64,000 nt of DNA from Bacteroidetes bacterium GWF2_38_335. GTDB lineage: Bacteria; Bacteroidota; Bacteroidia; Bacteroidales; GWF2-38-335. How positions within the stretch are numbered: the stretch's first letter is position 1; every line of letters begins with the position of its first letter. Below the pieces are notes generated by a model, which was given only the letters and a program-made list of their open reading frames with translations, did no database searches and was not told where the DNA came from. The position numbers and the translations under genes are program-made. This document shows positions 1 through 7,071 of this stretch, piece after piece. Location of the stretch: contig MEOH01000004.1 of NCBI GenBank assembly GCA_001769535.1, positions 60,631-124,630 on the forward strand, written 5' to 3'.

Positions 1-2966
1 ATTTGCTTGCCGTATTTTGGTCCGAGCACCTTGAAATCAGGTTTTATCTTTTTTATCAATATTCCGGCTGTTTCAGTCAGATATTCAATTTCCTTCACGT
101 TAACTTCAGAAATAATCAGATTGCTCACTTCTTTCAGCTGGGCAGCAAAATTATTGTCAAGGATGGGGACCATTATTTTGCTCAGTGGCTGTCGTACTTT
201 GAGATTGACTTTTCGCCTGAGTCCCAGAATCATCGAAGAGATTTTTTGGGCAATATCCATTCGCTCCTCGAGTTGTTTGTCAATGAATTTTTCATTGAAT
301 TTCACAAATTCGGCGAGGTGCACCGATGAGAATTTATTTTTGCCTGATACTTCATTCAGGTCAATATAAAGTTTGTCGGCATAAAAGGGAATGATCGGTG
401 ATGAAAGCAGTGCCACGGTTTCGAGGCAGGTGTACAATGTTTGATAGGCAGCAATTTTATCTTTCGAATAAGATCCGCCCCAGAATCTTTTGCGGTTTAG
501 CCGAACATACCAGTTGCTGAGATTTTCGAGTACGAAATTTTGGATGGCGCGACCGGCTTTTGTGGGCTCATAGTTTTCGTAATGCTCTTCGACTTCTTTT
601 ATCAGTGAGTTGAGCAGTGAAATTATCCAACGGTCAATTTCAGGCCTCTCGTTTACCGGAACCTCTTCTTCGGCGTAAGTAAATCCGTCAACATTGGCGT
701 AAAGAGAAAAGAATGAATAGGTATTATATAATGTGCCGAAGAATTTTCGTTTGACTTCATCCACACCTTCGAGGTCAAATTTGAGGTTGTCCCAGGGTTG
801 TGCATTGGTGATCATGTACCAGCGCAGGGGATCGGCCCCGTATTTTTCCATGGTGGTAAAAGGATCCACGGCATTTCCCAGGCGTTTTGACATTTTATTG
901 CCATTTTTGTCGAGCACCAATCCGTTGGAAATAATATTTTTATATGCTACCGAATCAGAGTACATGGTAGCGATGGCGTGCAGGGTAAAGAACCATCCGC
1001 GGGTCTGGTCCACACCTTCGGCGATAAAATCGGCCGGGAAGAATGTTTTGTTTTCGACCATTTCCTTGTTTTCGAATGGATAGTGCAACTGTGCGTATGG
1101 CATGGCACCTGAGTCAAACCAGACATCAATCAGGTCGGTTTCGCGGATCATTTTTTTGCCGGTAGATGAAGCCAGAAAAACCTCATCCACAAAGGGGCGA
1201 TGAAGGTTAATCTGCTCGTAATTTTCAAGAGAATTATCGCCGGGGACAAATGATTTCAGAGGGTTTTCCTTCATGAATCCGGCTTCGACCGATTTCTGTA
1301 TTTCATTTTTCAGTTCTTCGACGGAGCCGATGCATTTCATTTCGCTGCGGTCTTCGGTTACCCAGATAGGCAGTGGAGTTCCCCAGTATCTTGAGCGGCT
1401 GAGGTTCCAATCCACCAGGTTTTCGAGCCATTTTCCGAACCTTCCTGTTCCGGTTGACTGAGGTTTCCAGTTGATGGTGTTGTTGAGTTCGATCATCCGG
1501 TCTTTTACAGCAGTTGTTTTGATGAACCAGCTGTCGAGCGGATAATAGAGCACCGGTTTGTCGGTACGCCAGCAGTGCGGATAGGAGTGTTCGTATTTTT
1601 CGACTTTGAACGCTTTATTTTCCTGTTTGAGCATGATGGCGATATCGATATCCAGCGTAGTGGCGTCGGGGGCAGCGTTGCTGTCGTATTCGTTTTTCAC
1701 GAATCTGCCAGAGAAAGGTTTATAAATTTCGACATTGACAAAATCCTGAACGAATTTTTTGTCCATGTTTTCGATGGGAATCATTCTGCCCTGTTTGTCG
1801 ACCAGAGGCGAGATGGTATTATCAGTAGTATCAACAAGCAAGCCGGTGATGTTGTTGTCTTTACCGGTTTTAAAGTCGTCGGCGCCAAAGGTTGGGGCGA
1901 TATGCACCACTCCGGTACCATCCTCGGTGGTTACAAAATCGGCAGTCACCACTCTGAAAGCGTCACCTTTTGGTCTGACCCAGGGGATGAGCTGCTCGTA
2001 AGATATTCCGGCCAGTTTTGCACCCGGGTATTCGCCGGTGACAACAAAGGGGATTTTTTTATCGCCTTCTTTGAATTCATCCATTTTCAGTTCGGCATTT
2101 TTTGCAGGGAAGAAAGCTTCGAGGCGGTCTTTGGCCAGGATAACGGTAACAGGTTTTCCGGTGTATTGATTATAAGTCTTAACTTTCAGGTAGTTAATTT
2201 TGGCACCAACAGCCAGGGCGGTGTTTGAGGGCAGCGTCCATGGAGTGGTGGTCCAGGCGAGGATTCTCAGATCTTCATTGTCGTTTTCAAAAAGGAAATC
2301 GGACTGTTTGTCTTTTTTCACGATAAACTGGGCCACGGCGGTGGTATCTTTCACATCTTTGTAGCAACCGGGCTGGTTAAGTTCGTGGGTACTGAGGCCG
2401 GTTCCGGCAGCCGGAGAATATGGCTGAATGGTGTATCCTTCATAAAGCAGGCCTTTGTTATAAAAGTCTTTCAGCAAGAACCACAAAGTTTCGATATAAC
2501 GGTTGTCATAGGTGATATACGGATCGTTCATATCAACCCAATAGCCCATGATATCTGTGAGATTTTCCCAAAGACCGGTATATTTCATCACATCTTTTTT
2601 ACAGGCGTTGTTATATTGTTCAACCGAGATGGTTTTGCCGATATCTTCCTTGGTAATTCCGAGTGCTTTTTCAACGCCCAGTTCAACGGGCAGACCGTGG
2701 GTATCCCATCCCGCTTTGCGGTGAACCTGATAACCTTTAAGGGTTTTATACCGGCAGAAAATATCTTTAATGGCGCGGGCCATCACGTGGTGGATGCCAG
2801 GAATACCGTTAGCAGAAGGAGGGCCTTCGTAGAAGACGTAAGTTTGATTGCCCTCGCGGGTTTTGATACTTTTCTCAAAAGTTTTGTCGTTTTGCCAGCG
2901 TTTGAGTACTTCCTTATTAATATCAGAAAGATCAAAATTTTTGTACTCGTTAAATTTTCTGCTCAT
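1..2966 (-). CDS. ileS: Isoleucyl-tRNA synthetase, 3' part cut off by window edge
   Basis: Class Ia aminoacyl-tRNA synthetase that charges tRNA-Ile in the cytoplasm. The reading frame is open from the ATG at 2964-2966 to the window edge, giving 988 residues; roughly the last 150 of a normal IleS are missing only because the window ends. The Rossmann-fold signature near residue 60 is in the form GIPGIHHVM, which I recall as typical of Bacteroidota IleS. The editing-domain tracts WTTTPWTLPSN and GTGVVHIAP, the RYWGTPLP tract and the KMSKR loop (NGNKMSKRLGN) are all present, followed by the helical anticodon-binding domain. No frame damage is seen. Several long open frames on the opposite strand here are only shadows of this gene. 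Identification is secure. Confidence 0.97.
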   Translation of the reverse strand, partial: MSRKFNEYKNFDLSDINKEVLKRWQNDKTFEKSIKTREGNQTYVFYEGPPSANGIPGIHHVMARAIKDIFCRYKTLKGYQVHRKAGWDTHGLPVELGVEKALGITKEDIGKTISVEQYNNACKKDVMKYTGLWENLTDIMGYWVDMNDPYITYDNRYIETLWFLLKDFYNKGLLYEGYTIQPYSPAAGTGLSTHELNQPGCYKDVKDTTAVAQFIVKKDKQSDFLFENDNEDLRILAWTTTPWTLPSNTALAVGAKINYLKVKTYNQYTGKPVTVILAKDRLEAFFPAKNAELKMDEFKEGDKKIPFVVTGEYPGAKLAGISYEQLIPWVRPKGDAFRVVTADFVTTEDGTGVVHIAPTFGADDFKTGKDNNITGLLVDTTDNTISPLVDKQGRMIPIENMDKKFVQDFVNVEIYKPFSGRFVKNEYDSNAAPDATTLDIDIAIMLKQENKAFKVEKYEHSYPHCWRTDKPVLYYPLDSWFIKTTAVKDRMIELNNTINWKPQSTGTGRFGKWLENLVDWNLSRSRYWGTPLPIWVTEDRSEMKCIGSVEELKNEIQKSVEAGFMKENPLKSFVPGDNSLENYEQINLHRPFVDEVFLASSTGKKMIRETDLIDVWFDSGAMPYAQLHYPFENKEMVENKTFFPADFIAEGVDQTRGWFFTLHAIATMYSDSVAYKNIISNGLVLDKNGNKMSKRLGNAVDPFTTMEKYGADPLRWYMITNAQPWDNLKFDLEGVDEVKRKFFGTLYNTYSFFSLYANVDGFTYAEEEVPVNERPEIDRWIISLLNSLIKEVEEHYENYEPTKAGRAIQNFVLENLSNWYVRLNRKRFWGGSYSKDKIAAYQTLYTCLETVALLSSPIIPFYADKLYIDLNEVSGKNKFSSVHLAEFVKFNEKFIDKQLEERMDIAQKISSMILGLRRKVNLKVRQPLSKIMVPILDNNFAAQLKEVSNLIISEVNVKEIEYLTETAGILIKKIKPDFKVLGPKYGKQ

Positions 2967-3176
2967 ATATATTTTATTTTCCAGGTCCCGTTACAGGGAG
3001 CATTATTTTTTTGTTTTTTTTGCCGCTAATGCGCTAATAAATTTTTTTTTGAAGAGATTATTATTTGCACATCAGGGGTAAAAAATCTGCCACTTAAGAC
3101 CCAAATAAAAATTTGTGATCCCGATACCGGGGAGTGGCAATAATCAATTTTACCCGAATTGATTACCCTTAAAAAA
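2967..3176 (-). promoter_or_regulatory. Long structured 5' leader of ileS
   Basis: No gene is seen between 2967 and 3509 apart from this untranslated leader and a repeat fragment. The leader holds two obvious inverted repeats: AATCAATT (3142-3149) with AATTGATT (3157-3164), and GCCACT (3089-3094) with AGTGGC (3133-3138), the latter enclosing a CCCG/CCGGG hairpin. Further downstream are T-rich runs on both sides of a GCCGCTAATGCGC tract. It could be an attenuator-like or stability element. I see no convincing T-box sequence. Confidence 0.35.
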
Positions 3177-3182
3177 AGAAAC

Positions 3183-3215
3183 GCAAATATAGATTATTCG
3201 ATCAAGAAGACCAAA
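3183..3215 (-). promoter_or_regulatory. Bacteroidota-type promoter of ileS
   Basis: Read on the minus strand, a -33 TTTG (complement of 3212-3215) is followed after 20 nt by the -7 box TATATTTGC (complement of 3183-3191). This matches the Bacteroidota primary-sigma consensus TTTG / 19-23 nt / TAnnTTTG. Transcription should begin near 3175, leaving a 5' leader of about 210 nt before the ileS start. Confidence 0.7.
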
Positions 3216-3407
3216 AAAAATATTGAAGAGGGGTGAATAGGGAGGGGGATGGGGTTAAAAGGGGTAAACGGTGTTGGTTTAATTGAAGAATGTGTTTTTG
3301 GGTTGAAAAGAAAAAGAGGAAAACAATTTGTGCTTATTCGATAATAAATATAGTTGTTGTAAACAATGTAATAATGAGAAAGTAAATGGCTGTATGTAAA
3401 TTTATAG

Positions 3408-3436
3408 TAGGTTTCTCCCGTTGGTCGAAATGACAG
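3408..3436. repeat. Half copy of a TTTCTCCC-GGTCGAAATGACA repeat
   Basis: The sequence around GGTTTCTCCCG TTGGTCGAAATGACAG matches one arm of the nested palindromic element at 61717-61852. Only one arm is present here, so it is a solo half-element in the intergenic space before the accessory block. Confidence 0.6.
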
Positions 3437-3509
3437 GGTGGTTTGGGGATTCGCGTGGGATTATTTACAAAACATAGATTGTTGTATTATAAAATAAACA
3501 GATGTATGA

Positions 3510-3806
3510 ATGAAAAGAATTGTTTTAAAGGAAATTGATCATCGGGGCGAGATGTGTGTGGCATTTTACTTTGAGAAGGATTCGGATTTGATGGAGCAAA
3601 TAAAAAAGTTGAAGAATATCAGATGGAGCAGCAGTAAGGGGTTATGGTATCAAATGGCGGCGGACTTTAAAAAAAGTGATGTTTTTGCACTTTTCAAAGG
3701 AAAGGCCTATGTTGATATAACAGAACCTACCCGCATACAGGGGTTCCTTGCTTCGGCAGCCCCCAATAAAATTCGAGGGCAGGCCGGAAAAGTGTATTCC
3801 CGATAG
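3510..3806 (+). pseudogene. Truncated tyrosine recombinase, N-terminal domain only
   Basis: The first ~72 residues (MKRIVLKEIDHRGE..., then IRWSSSKGLWY and FKGKAYVDI) resemble the extra N-terminal domain of a group of Bacteroidota tyrosine recombinases. In those the pattern RWSxxxxxWY is followed by a short helix and a core-binding domain. Here the homology stops at about 3715 and the frame runs on into the attC-like repeat, ending in a non-homologous tail (from TEPTRIQGF). The core-binding and catalytic domains, with the R-K-H-R-H-Y residues, are absent, so the product cannot recombine DNA. It lies directly upstream of the cassette array on the same strand. The family link is from memory of the motif pattern and is moderately sure; the truncation is plain. 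Confidence 0.6.
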
Positions 3807-3893
3807 TTTTCGGGATGAAATGCGGTTTTTCATCCGCCAGCTGGCGGACAGTGGTTAAAAGTCCTGCCTTTGGTTAGCTGTAAAACGTTATGC
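3716..3893. repeat. attC-like repeat A
   Basis: It begins TATAACAG (3716-) inside the recombinase remnant and ends at the core-like GTTATGC (3887-3893). The left segment CAGGGG (3738-3743) faces CCTGCC (3863-3868), giving the outer stem. The internal tract GGGCAGGCCGGAAAAG (3777-3792) and ATGCGGTTTTTCA (3820-3832) are shared with repeats B and C. This copy also carries a CCCGA/TCGGG hairpin (3799-3814) and a perfect CCGCCAG/CTGGCGG palindrome (3834-3847). Confidence 0.65.
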
Positions 3894-3975
3894 CACATGT
3901 AGAAAAAACCCGGAAAATAATTTTATTTTTGAAACTTTTTAATTACCTTTGGCGTTAGTAACGTTGGACGGAATT

Positions 3976-4257
3976 ATGATTATATCATTTGGCTCGAAAG
4001 AAACAGAAAAAATATGGACGGGAGAAAGGGTTCCAAAATTACCTTTGGAAATCCAGACAACCGGAAGACGGAAACTTAGAATGCTTAACAACGCTCAGAA
4101 TATTTCTGATTTGAGAATTCCACCCTCTAACAGACTTGATAAGCTAAGTGGAAGTCTGAAAGACTTTTATAGCATCAGGATAAACGACCAATGGCGAATA
4201 ATTTTTAAATGGAAAGAAAACCATTCGTCAGAAGTAAAAATATTAGACTATCATTAA
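3976..4257 (+). CDS. higB: HigB-like toxin (RelE/ParE superfamily)
   Basis: A 93-residue protein of the HigB host-inhibition type, normally a ribosome-dependent mRNA interferase. The start MIISFGSKETEKIW is chosen because HigB proteins begin with a short strand followed by the K-x-x-E/W helix; the frame is open upstream but lacks family-like residues. Conserved blocks include LRMLNNA, LRIPPSNRLDKLSG and the C-terminal YSIRINDQWRIIFKW, the usual RelE-fold strand bearing catalytic Arg residues. It precedes the antitoxin by 10 nt, the toxin-first order typical of higBA. A weak -7-like TACCTTTG lies at 3944-3951. It is the first gene of cassette 1. Confidence 0.9.
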   Translation: MIISFGSKETEKIWTGERVPKLPLEIQTTGRRKLRMLNNAQNISDLRIPPSNRLDKLSGSLKDFYSIRINDQWRIIFKWKENHSSEVKILDYH

Positions 4258-4267
4258 GGACAACTAT

Positions 4268-4567
4268 ATGGACAGATTACCAAACATACATCCGGGAGAA
4301 ATTTTGCTGGAAGAATTTTTAAAACCACTTGAAATAAGTGCTTATAAGCTTTCTATGGAAATTGGAATTCCCCAGACAAGGATATCAGAAATTATAAAAG
4401 GCAGACGCAGAATAACAGCAGATACAGCTATCAGGTTGAGTCGCTATTTTGGAAACTCAGCGAAATTTTGGCTCGGACTTCAAAACGATTATGATCTTGA
4501 AGAAGAACATCTTGAAAAAATAAAGGAATTTTCCAGAATCAGAAAGTACAAAAAAAACATGGTATAA
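4268..4567 (+). CDS. higA: HigA-like antitoxin, XRE-type HTH
   Basis: A 99-residue antitoxin that should bind HigB and repress the operon. The N-terminus (NIHPGEILLEEFLKP) is the standard HigA opening. The helix-turn-helix spans about residues 28-55 (AYKLSMEIGIPQTRISEIIKG), followed by RRRITADTAIRLSRYFGNS and the FWLGLQNDYDLE block seen in nearly all HigA proteins. The gene lies 10 nt after higB, and its stop codon directly abuts the ATG of the next gene, so the three genes are co-transcribed. In a cassette array such a pair could stabilise the array by addiction; that role is inferred. Confidence 0.93.
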   Translation: MDRLPNIHPGEILLEEFLKPLEISAYKLSMEIGIPQTRISEIIKGRRRITADTAIRLSRYFGNSAKFWLGLQNDYDLEEEHLEKIKEFSRIRKYKKNMV

Positions 4568-5113
4568 ATGAAGCTATACGACTTAATAAAATCAACTAAT
4601 TGGTTAAGTATTGAGCTCACATTGCTTAAACTTTACCCTGACCAGATTTCATTGATTGACGAATACCGTAAGGTTTTTGAAAAATTAAAGTATTTAAAAC
4701 CTGAGAATTATGCCATGAAGATTGTTTTGACTAAATATGATTGCGACTCTGATGATGAAAGTGAAATAAGAACCTACGTGGACGTTTCAGGCAGAAATAT
4801 TGAAAATAATCCTAAATCTATTACTGAGAGTTACGCAATTGAATTTGTTGAATGGACAAAGTGGTTAGGAATGGACATTGCACCTGAATCAGTTGTAAAT
4901 TTTACTGACTTGGAAATTATTGCTCATTGTCTTCACGAAATGACTTTTTTTGGATACGAAGAAGATGAAATAAAAGAACAATTTGACAATATAAATTATC
5001 AGGCTGAAAAGTATAAAAAGCTTACAGAAGAAGAGAAAAAAGAAAAGACAATAACACTTGATGAAATTAAAAACGATCAAATAAAAAAGGAGGCATCAGC
5101 TAGATATAAATAA
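4568..5113 (+). CDS. Uncharacterised protein, possibly DUF6557
   Basis: A 181-residue soluble acidic protein with no signal peptide or membrane segment. The N-terminal third (LLKLYPDQISLIDEYRKVFEKLKYLKP) and the central EFVEWTKWLGMDI and CLHEMTFFGYEEDEI blocks look like a small Bacteroidota family that I associate with DUF6557; this is recalled, not searched. The C-terminal 45 residues are highly charged (KLTEEEKKEK) and probably helical. It starts immediately after the higA stop codon and is the third gene of cassette 1. No biochemical function can be assigned. It could be an accessory to the toxin-antitoxin pair or an independent passenger. Confidence 0.75.
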   Translation: MKLYDLIKSTNWLSIELTLLKLYPDQISLIDEYRKVFEKLKYLKPENYAMKIVLTKYDCDSDDESEIRTYVDVSGRNIENNPKSITESYAIEFVEWTKWLGMDIAPESVVNFTDLEIIAHCLHEMTFFGYEEDEIKEQFDNINYQAEKYKKLTEEEKKEKTITLDEIKNDQIKKEASARYK

Positions 5114-5140
5114 CAAAATAGTATTTTAAAGACTTTAAAT

Positions 5141-5305
5141 ATGAAACCCATTAGAGAACCCAAAGACGTCGATTTAATTATTCAATCTAAACCATGGTCT
5201 GAAGAAGAATTACGTGACTTTAGGAAAATAATGAACAGACAAAGACTTAAAAAAAAGGAAGGAAATCTAAACAAGTTGATTCAAAAAAAAACTACGCCCG
5301 CCTAA
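5141..5305 (+). CDS. Small hypothetical protein whose stop lies in the attC-like site
   Basis: A 54-residue ORF from ATG 5141, beginning MKPIREPKDVDLII and containing KPWSEEELRDFRKIM, a charged helix-rich sequence resembling the small proteins often found beside DUF6557-type genes. It follows the preceding gene by 27 nt on the same strand. Its TAA stop (5303-5305) falls inside GCCTAAC (5300-5306), the left core of attC-like repeat B, an arrangement common for genes in integron cassettes. The function is unknown; that it is coding is supported by the amino-acid composition and the fit to the cassette boundary. Confidence 0.55.
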   Translation: MKPIREPKDVDLIIQSKPWSEEELRDFRKIMNRQRLKKKEGNLNKLIQKKTTPA

Positions 5306-5470
5306 CAACGCCTACTAAAAAGCAGGGGCTGTTGCTTCGGCAGCCCAGAATAAAATCGAGGGCAGGCCGGAAAAGTTTATTCCCGATATCTGTCGGTATG
5401 AAATGCGGTTTTTCAAATGGAGTTTAGTGGTAGCAAACCCTGCCTTTTGGCAGCCGCAAAAAGTTATAGC
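5300..5470. repeat. attC-like repeat B
   Basis: This is the best preserved copy. The left core GCCTAAC (5300-5306) fits the integron consensus RYYYAAC, and the right end GTTATAGC (5463-5470) mirrors it. GCAGGG (5322-5327) faces CCCTGC (5438-5443), and the flanking A and T runs also pair, so the ends form a long imperfect stem. GGCAGGCCGGAAAAG (5361-5375) is the shared central tract. At about 171 bp it is longer than usual attC sites. Confidence 0.68.
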
Positions 5471-5502
5471 TAATTTTAATATTGACGTAATAAATAGATT
5501 TC

Positions 5503-6837
5503 ATGAAATTTTTTGCTACAATTAGTATTCTGACAATTTTTTTCTTTTGTTCATTTTCACAGACAAAAGTAAAACTTGGTATACAAGAAGAAATTGTATA
5601 CCCATTTGAACTAAATCAGGTCAGTTTATATCTCAACTGGACACAATCAACAAATAACTTTGACAGTATAAAAGTTTTTGGAATGGGAGAAGCTACTCAC
5701 GGGACAAGAGAATTTTTTAATATTAAGGCAGAGACTTTTAAATATCTTGTAACAAATTGTAACTATAAAATTTTTGGTATTGAAGCATCTTATGGTGAGT
5801 GTAACTATATAAACGATTATTTGAATACAGGAAATGGAAACATTGACACAATTATTCGTTATTTCAGCTTTTGGACTTGGCAAACCGAAGAAGTTAAAGA
5901 CCTGATTTTATGGATTAAGGATTATAATTTACAAAAAACGGAATCAAATAAAATCTTGTTCTATGGATTCGATATGCAAGATATGTACTACCCAATAAAA
6001 TACTTTTTTGAGTCCTTAAAATCGGACTCAACTGTTAATGTTGAAAGTTTAATTACAATAACAAAGCCCATTTTAACAAAATCAAAATATCAAATCTATC
6101 AAATGTTTTATGATAAAGACTCTTCAGCGTTTCATGATACACTCAAAAGGATTAATGTAGAATTAGAAGAATGGATGAGTAAAAATGAGCCAGTATTACG
6201 TCAGCGATATTCAATTAAAAGAATAAAACAGCTGCAATTTTGTCTTACAAATTATAATCAAGCTATTACTAACGATATTAAGAATTATCAATTTAGAGAC
6301 AGTTGCATGGCCTACAACATCGTGAGTATTCAAAACCTTGAAAATGCAAAAATGTTTATTTGGGCACATAATGGTCATATTAATATTGACCATTCTCCTT
6401 CATTCAATAAACAACTTGGGACACCAATGGGAGGTTTTTTGAAAAAGGCGTTTGGGCAAAACTATTATTCTATCGGGTTTACCTTCAACCGAGGGTTTTT
6501 TCATGCAGTTGTGTACGTTAAAAACTTAAAAAAAGATGACAATGATTACCCGATAACGGAGAAAAATTGGAATTATGATCTAAAAGAATGTTATGTGCCT
6601 GTTTATAAAAAGAATACGTTTACAAAAGAGTTATCAAGAATAGAAATAGAAAATTTCTTCATTGATATTAGATATTCATCTAATGCACTTTTTTCCAAAC
6701 CATTTTCCTCTTATTCCATAGGTGCAGTTTTCATTAATAAAAAATTAAATTCACAATTGATATATGCAAAAAAACAATTTGATGGTTTGATTTATATCGA
6801 CCGTTCAACAAGTGCAATACCAATAAAATCAAAATGA
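5503..6837 (+). CDS. Erythromycin-esterase-like protein, secreted
   Basis: A 444-residue member of the erythromycin esterase/succinoglycan-biosynthesis (EreA/EreB) family, whose characterised members hydrolyse the macrolide lactone using a catalytic His. A Sec signal peptide is present (residues 1-19, ending CSFSQ). The catalytic-loop motif GMGEATHGTREF lies near residue 60, followed by EASYGECNYIND, and the second conserved block MFIWAHNGHIN lies near residue 285. It is the only gene of cassette 2, between attC-like repeats B and C. Many environmental relatives have unknown substrates, so macrolide hydrolysis is possible but unproven. Codon use is AT-rich compared with the flanking housekeeping genes, in keeping with transfer. 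Confidence 0.87.
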   Translation: MKFFATISILTIFFFCSFSQTKVKLGIQEEIVYPFELNQVSLYLNWTQSTNNFDSIKVFGMGEATHGTREFFNIKAETFKYLVTNCNYKIFGIEASYGECNYINDYLNTGNGNIDTIIRYFSFWTWQTEEVKDLILWIKDYNLQKTESNKILFYGFDMQDMYYPIKYFFESLKSDSTVNVESLITITKPILTKSKYQIYQMFYDKDSSAFHDTLKRINVELEEWMSKNEPVLRQRYSIKRIKQLQFCLTNYNQAITNDIKNYQFRDSCMAYNIVSIQNLENAKMFIWAHNGHINIDHSPSFNKQLGTPMGGFLKKAFGQNYYSIGFTFNRGFFHAVVYVKNLKKDDNDYPITEKNWNYDLKECYVPVYKKNTFTKELSRIEIENFFIDIRYSSNALFSKPFSSYSIGAVFINKKLNSQLIYAKKQFDGLIYIDRSTSAIPIKSK

Positions 6838-6850
6838 ACAAGAAAAACTG

Positions 6851-7011
6851 GCTATAACAGCACCTGCCTCAAAAGCAGGGGGTTCAGTGTTTTGGTAACC
6901 CCGAATAAAAAATCGTGGGCAGGCCGGAAAATTATTATATTTGTAATGCAGTTTTTCAAAGGAAGTATAGTGGTTAAAAGCCCTGCCTTTTTCTAGCCGC
7001 CAACCATAAGC
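6851..7011. repeat. attC-like repeat C
   Basis: It starts GCTATAACAG (6851-6860), 14 nt after the esterase stop codon, and ends near CATAAGC (7005-7011). AAAAGCAGGG (6871-6880) faces CCCTGCCTTT (6981-6990). The GGGCAGGCCGGAAAA tract (6917-6931), the AATGCAGTTTTTCA tract and the GTGGTTAAAAG tract (6970-6980) are shared with copies A and B. Its right end has drifted from GTT. Confidence 0.62.
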
Positions 7012-7071
7012 ACACCAAATACTGAATTCACGTTCCTTTTTCGAATGTTCACATTTTAAGCCAAAAAAACA

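Noticed and set aside
1575..2228. Long open frames on the plus strand opposite ileS
   Set aside because: They lie fully within ileS on the other strand, have unlikely residue composition, and the minus-strand protein has clear synthetase motifs.
2967..3176. T-box riboswitch in the ileS leader
   Set aside because: No T-box bulge sequence or antiterminator fold is visible, and the mechanism is not expected in this phylum; only generic hairpins are seen.
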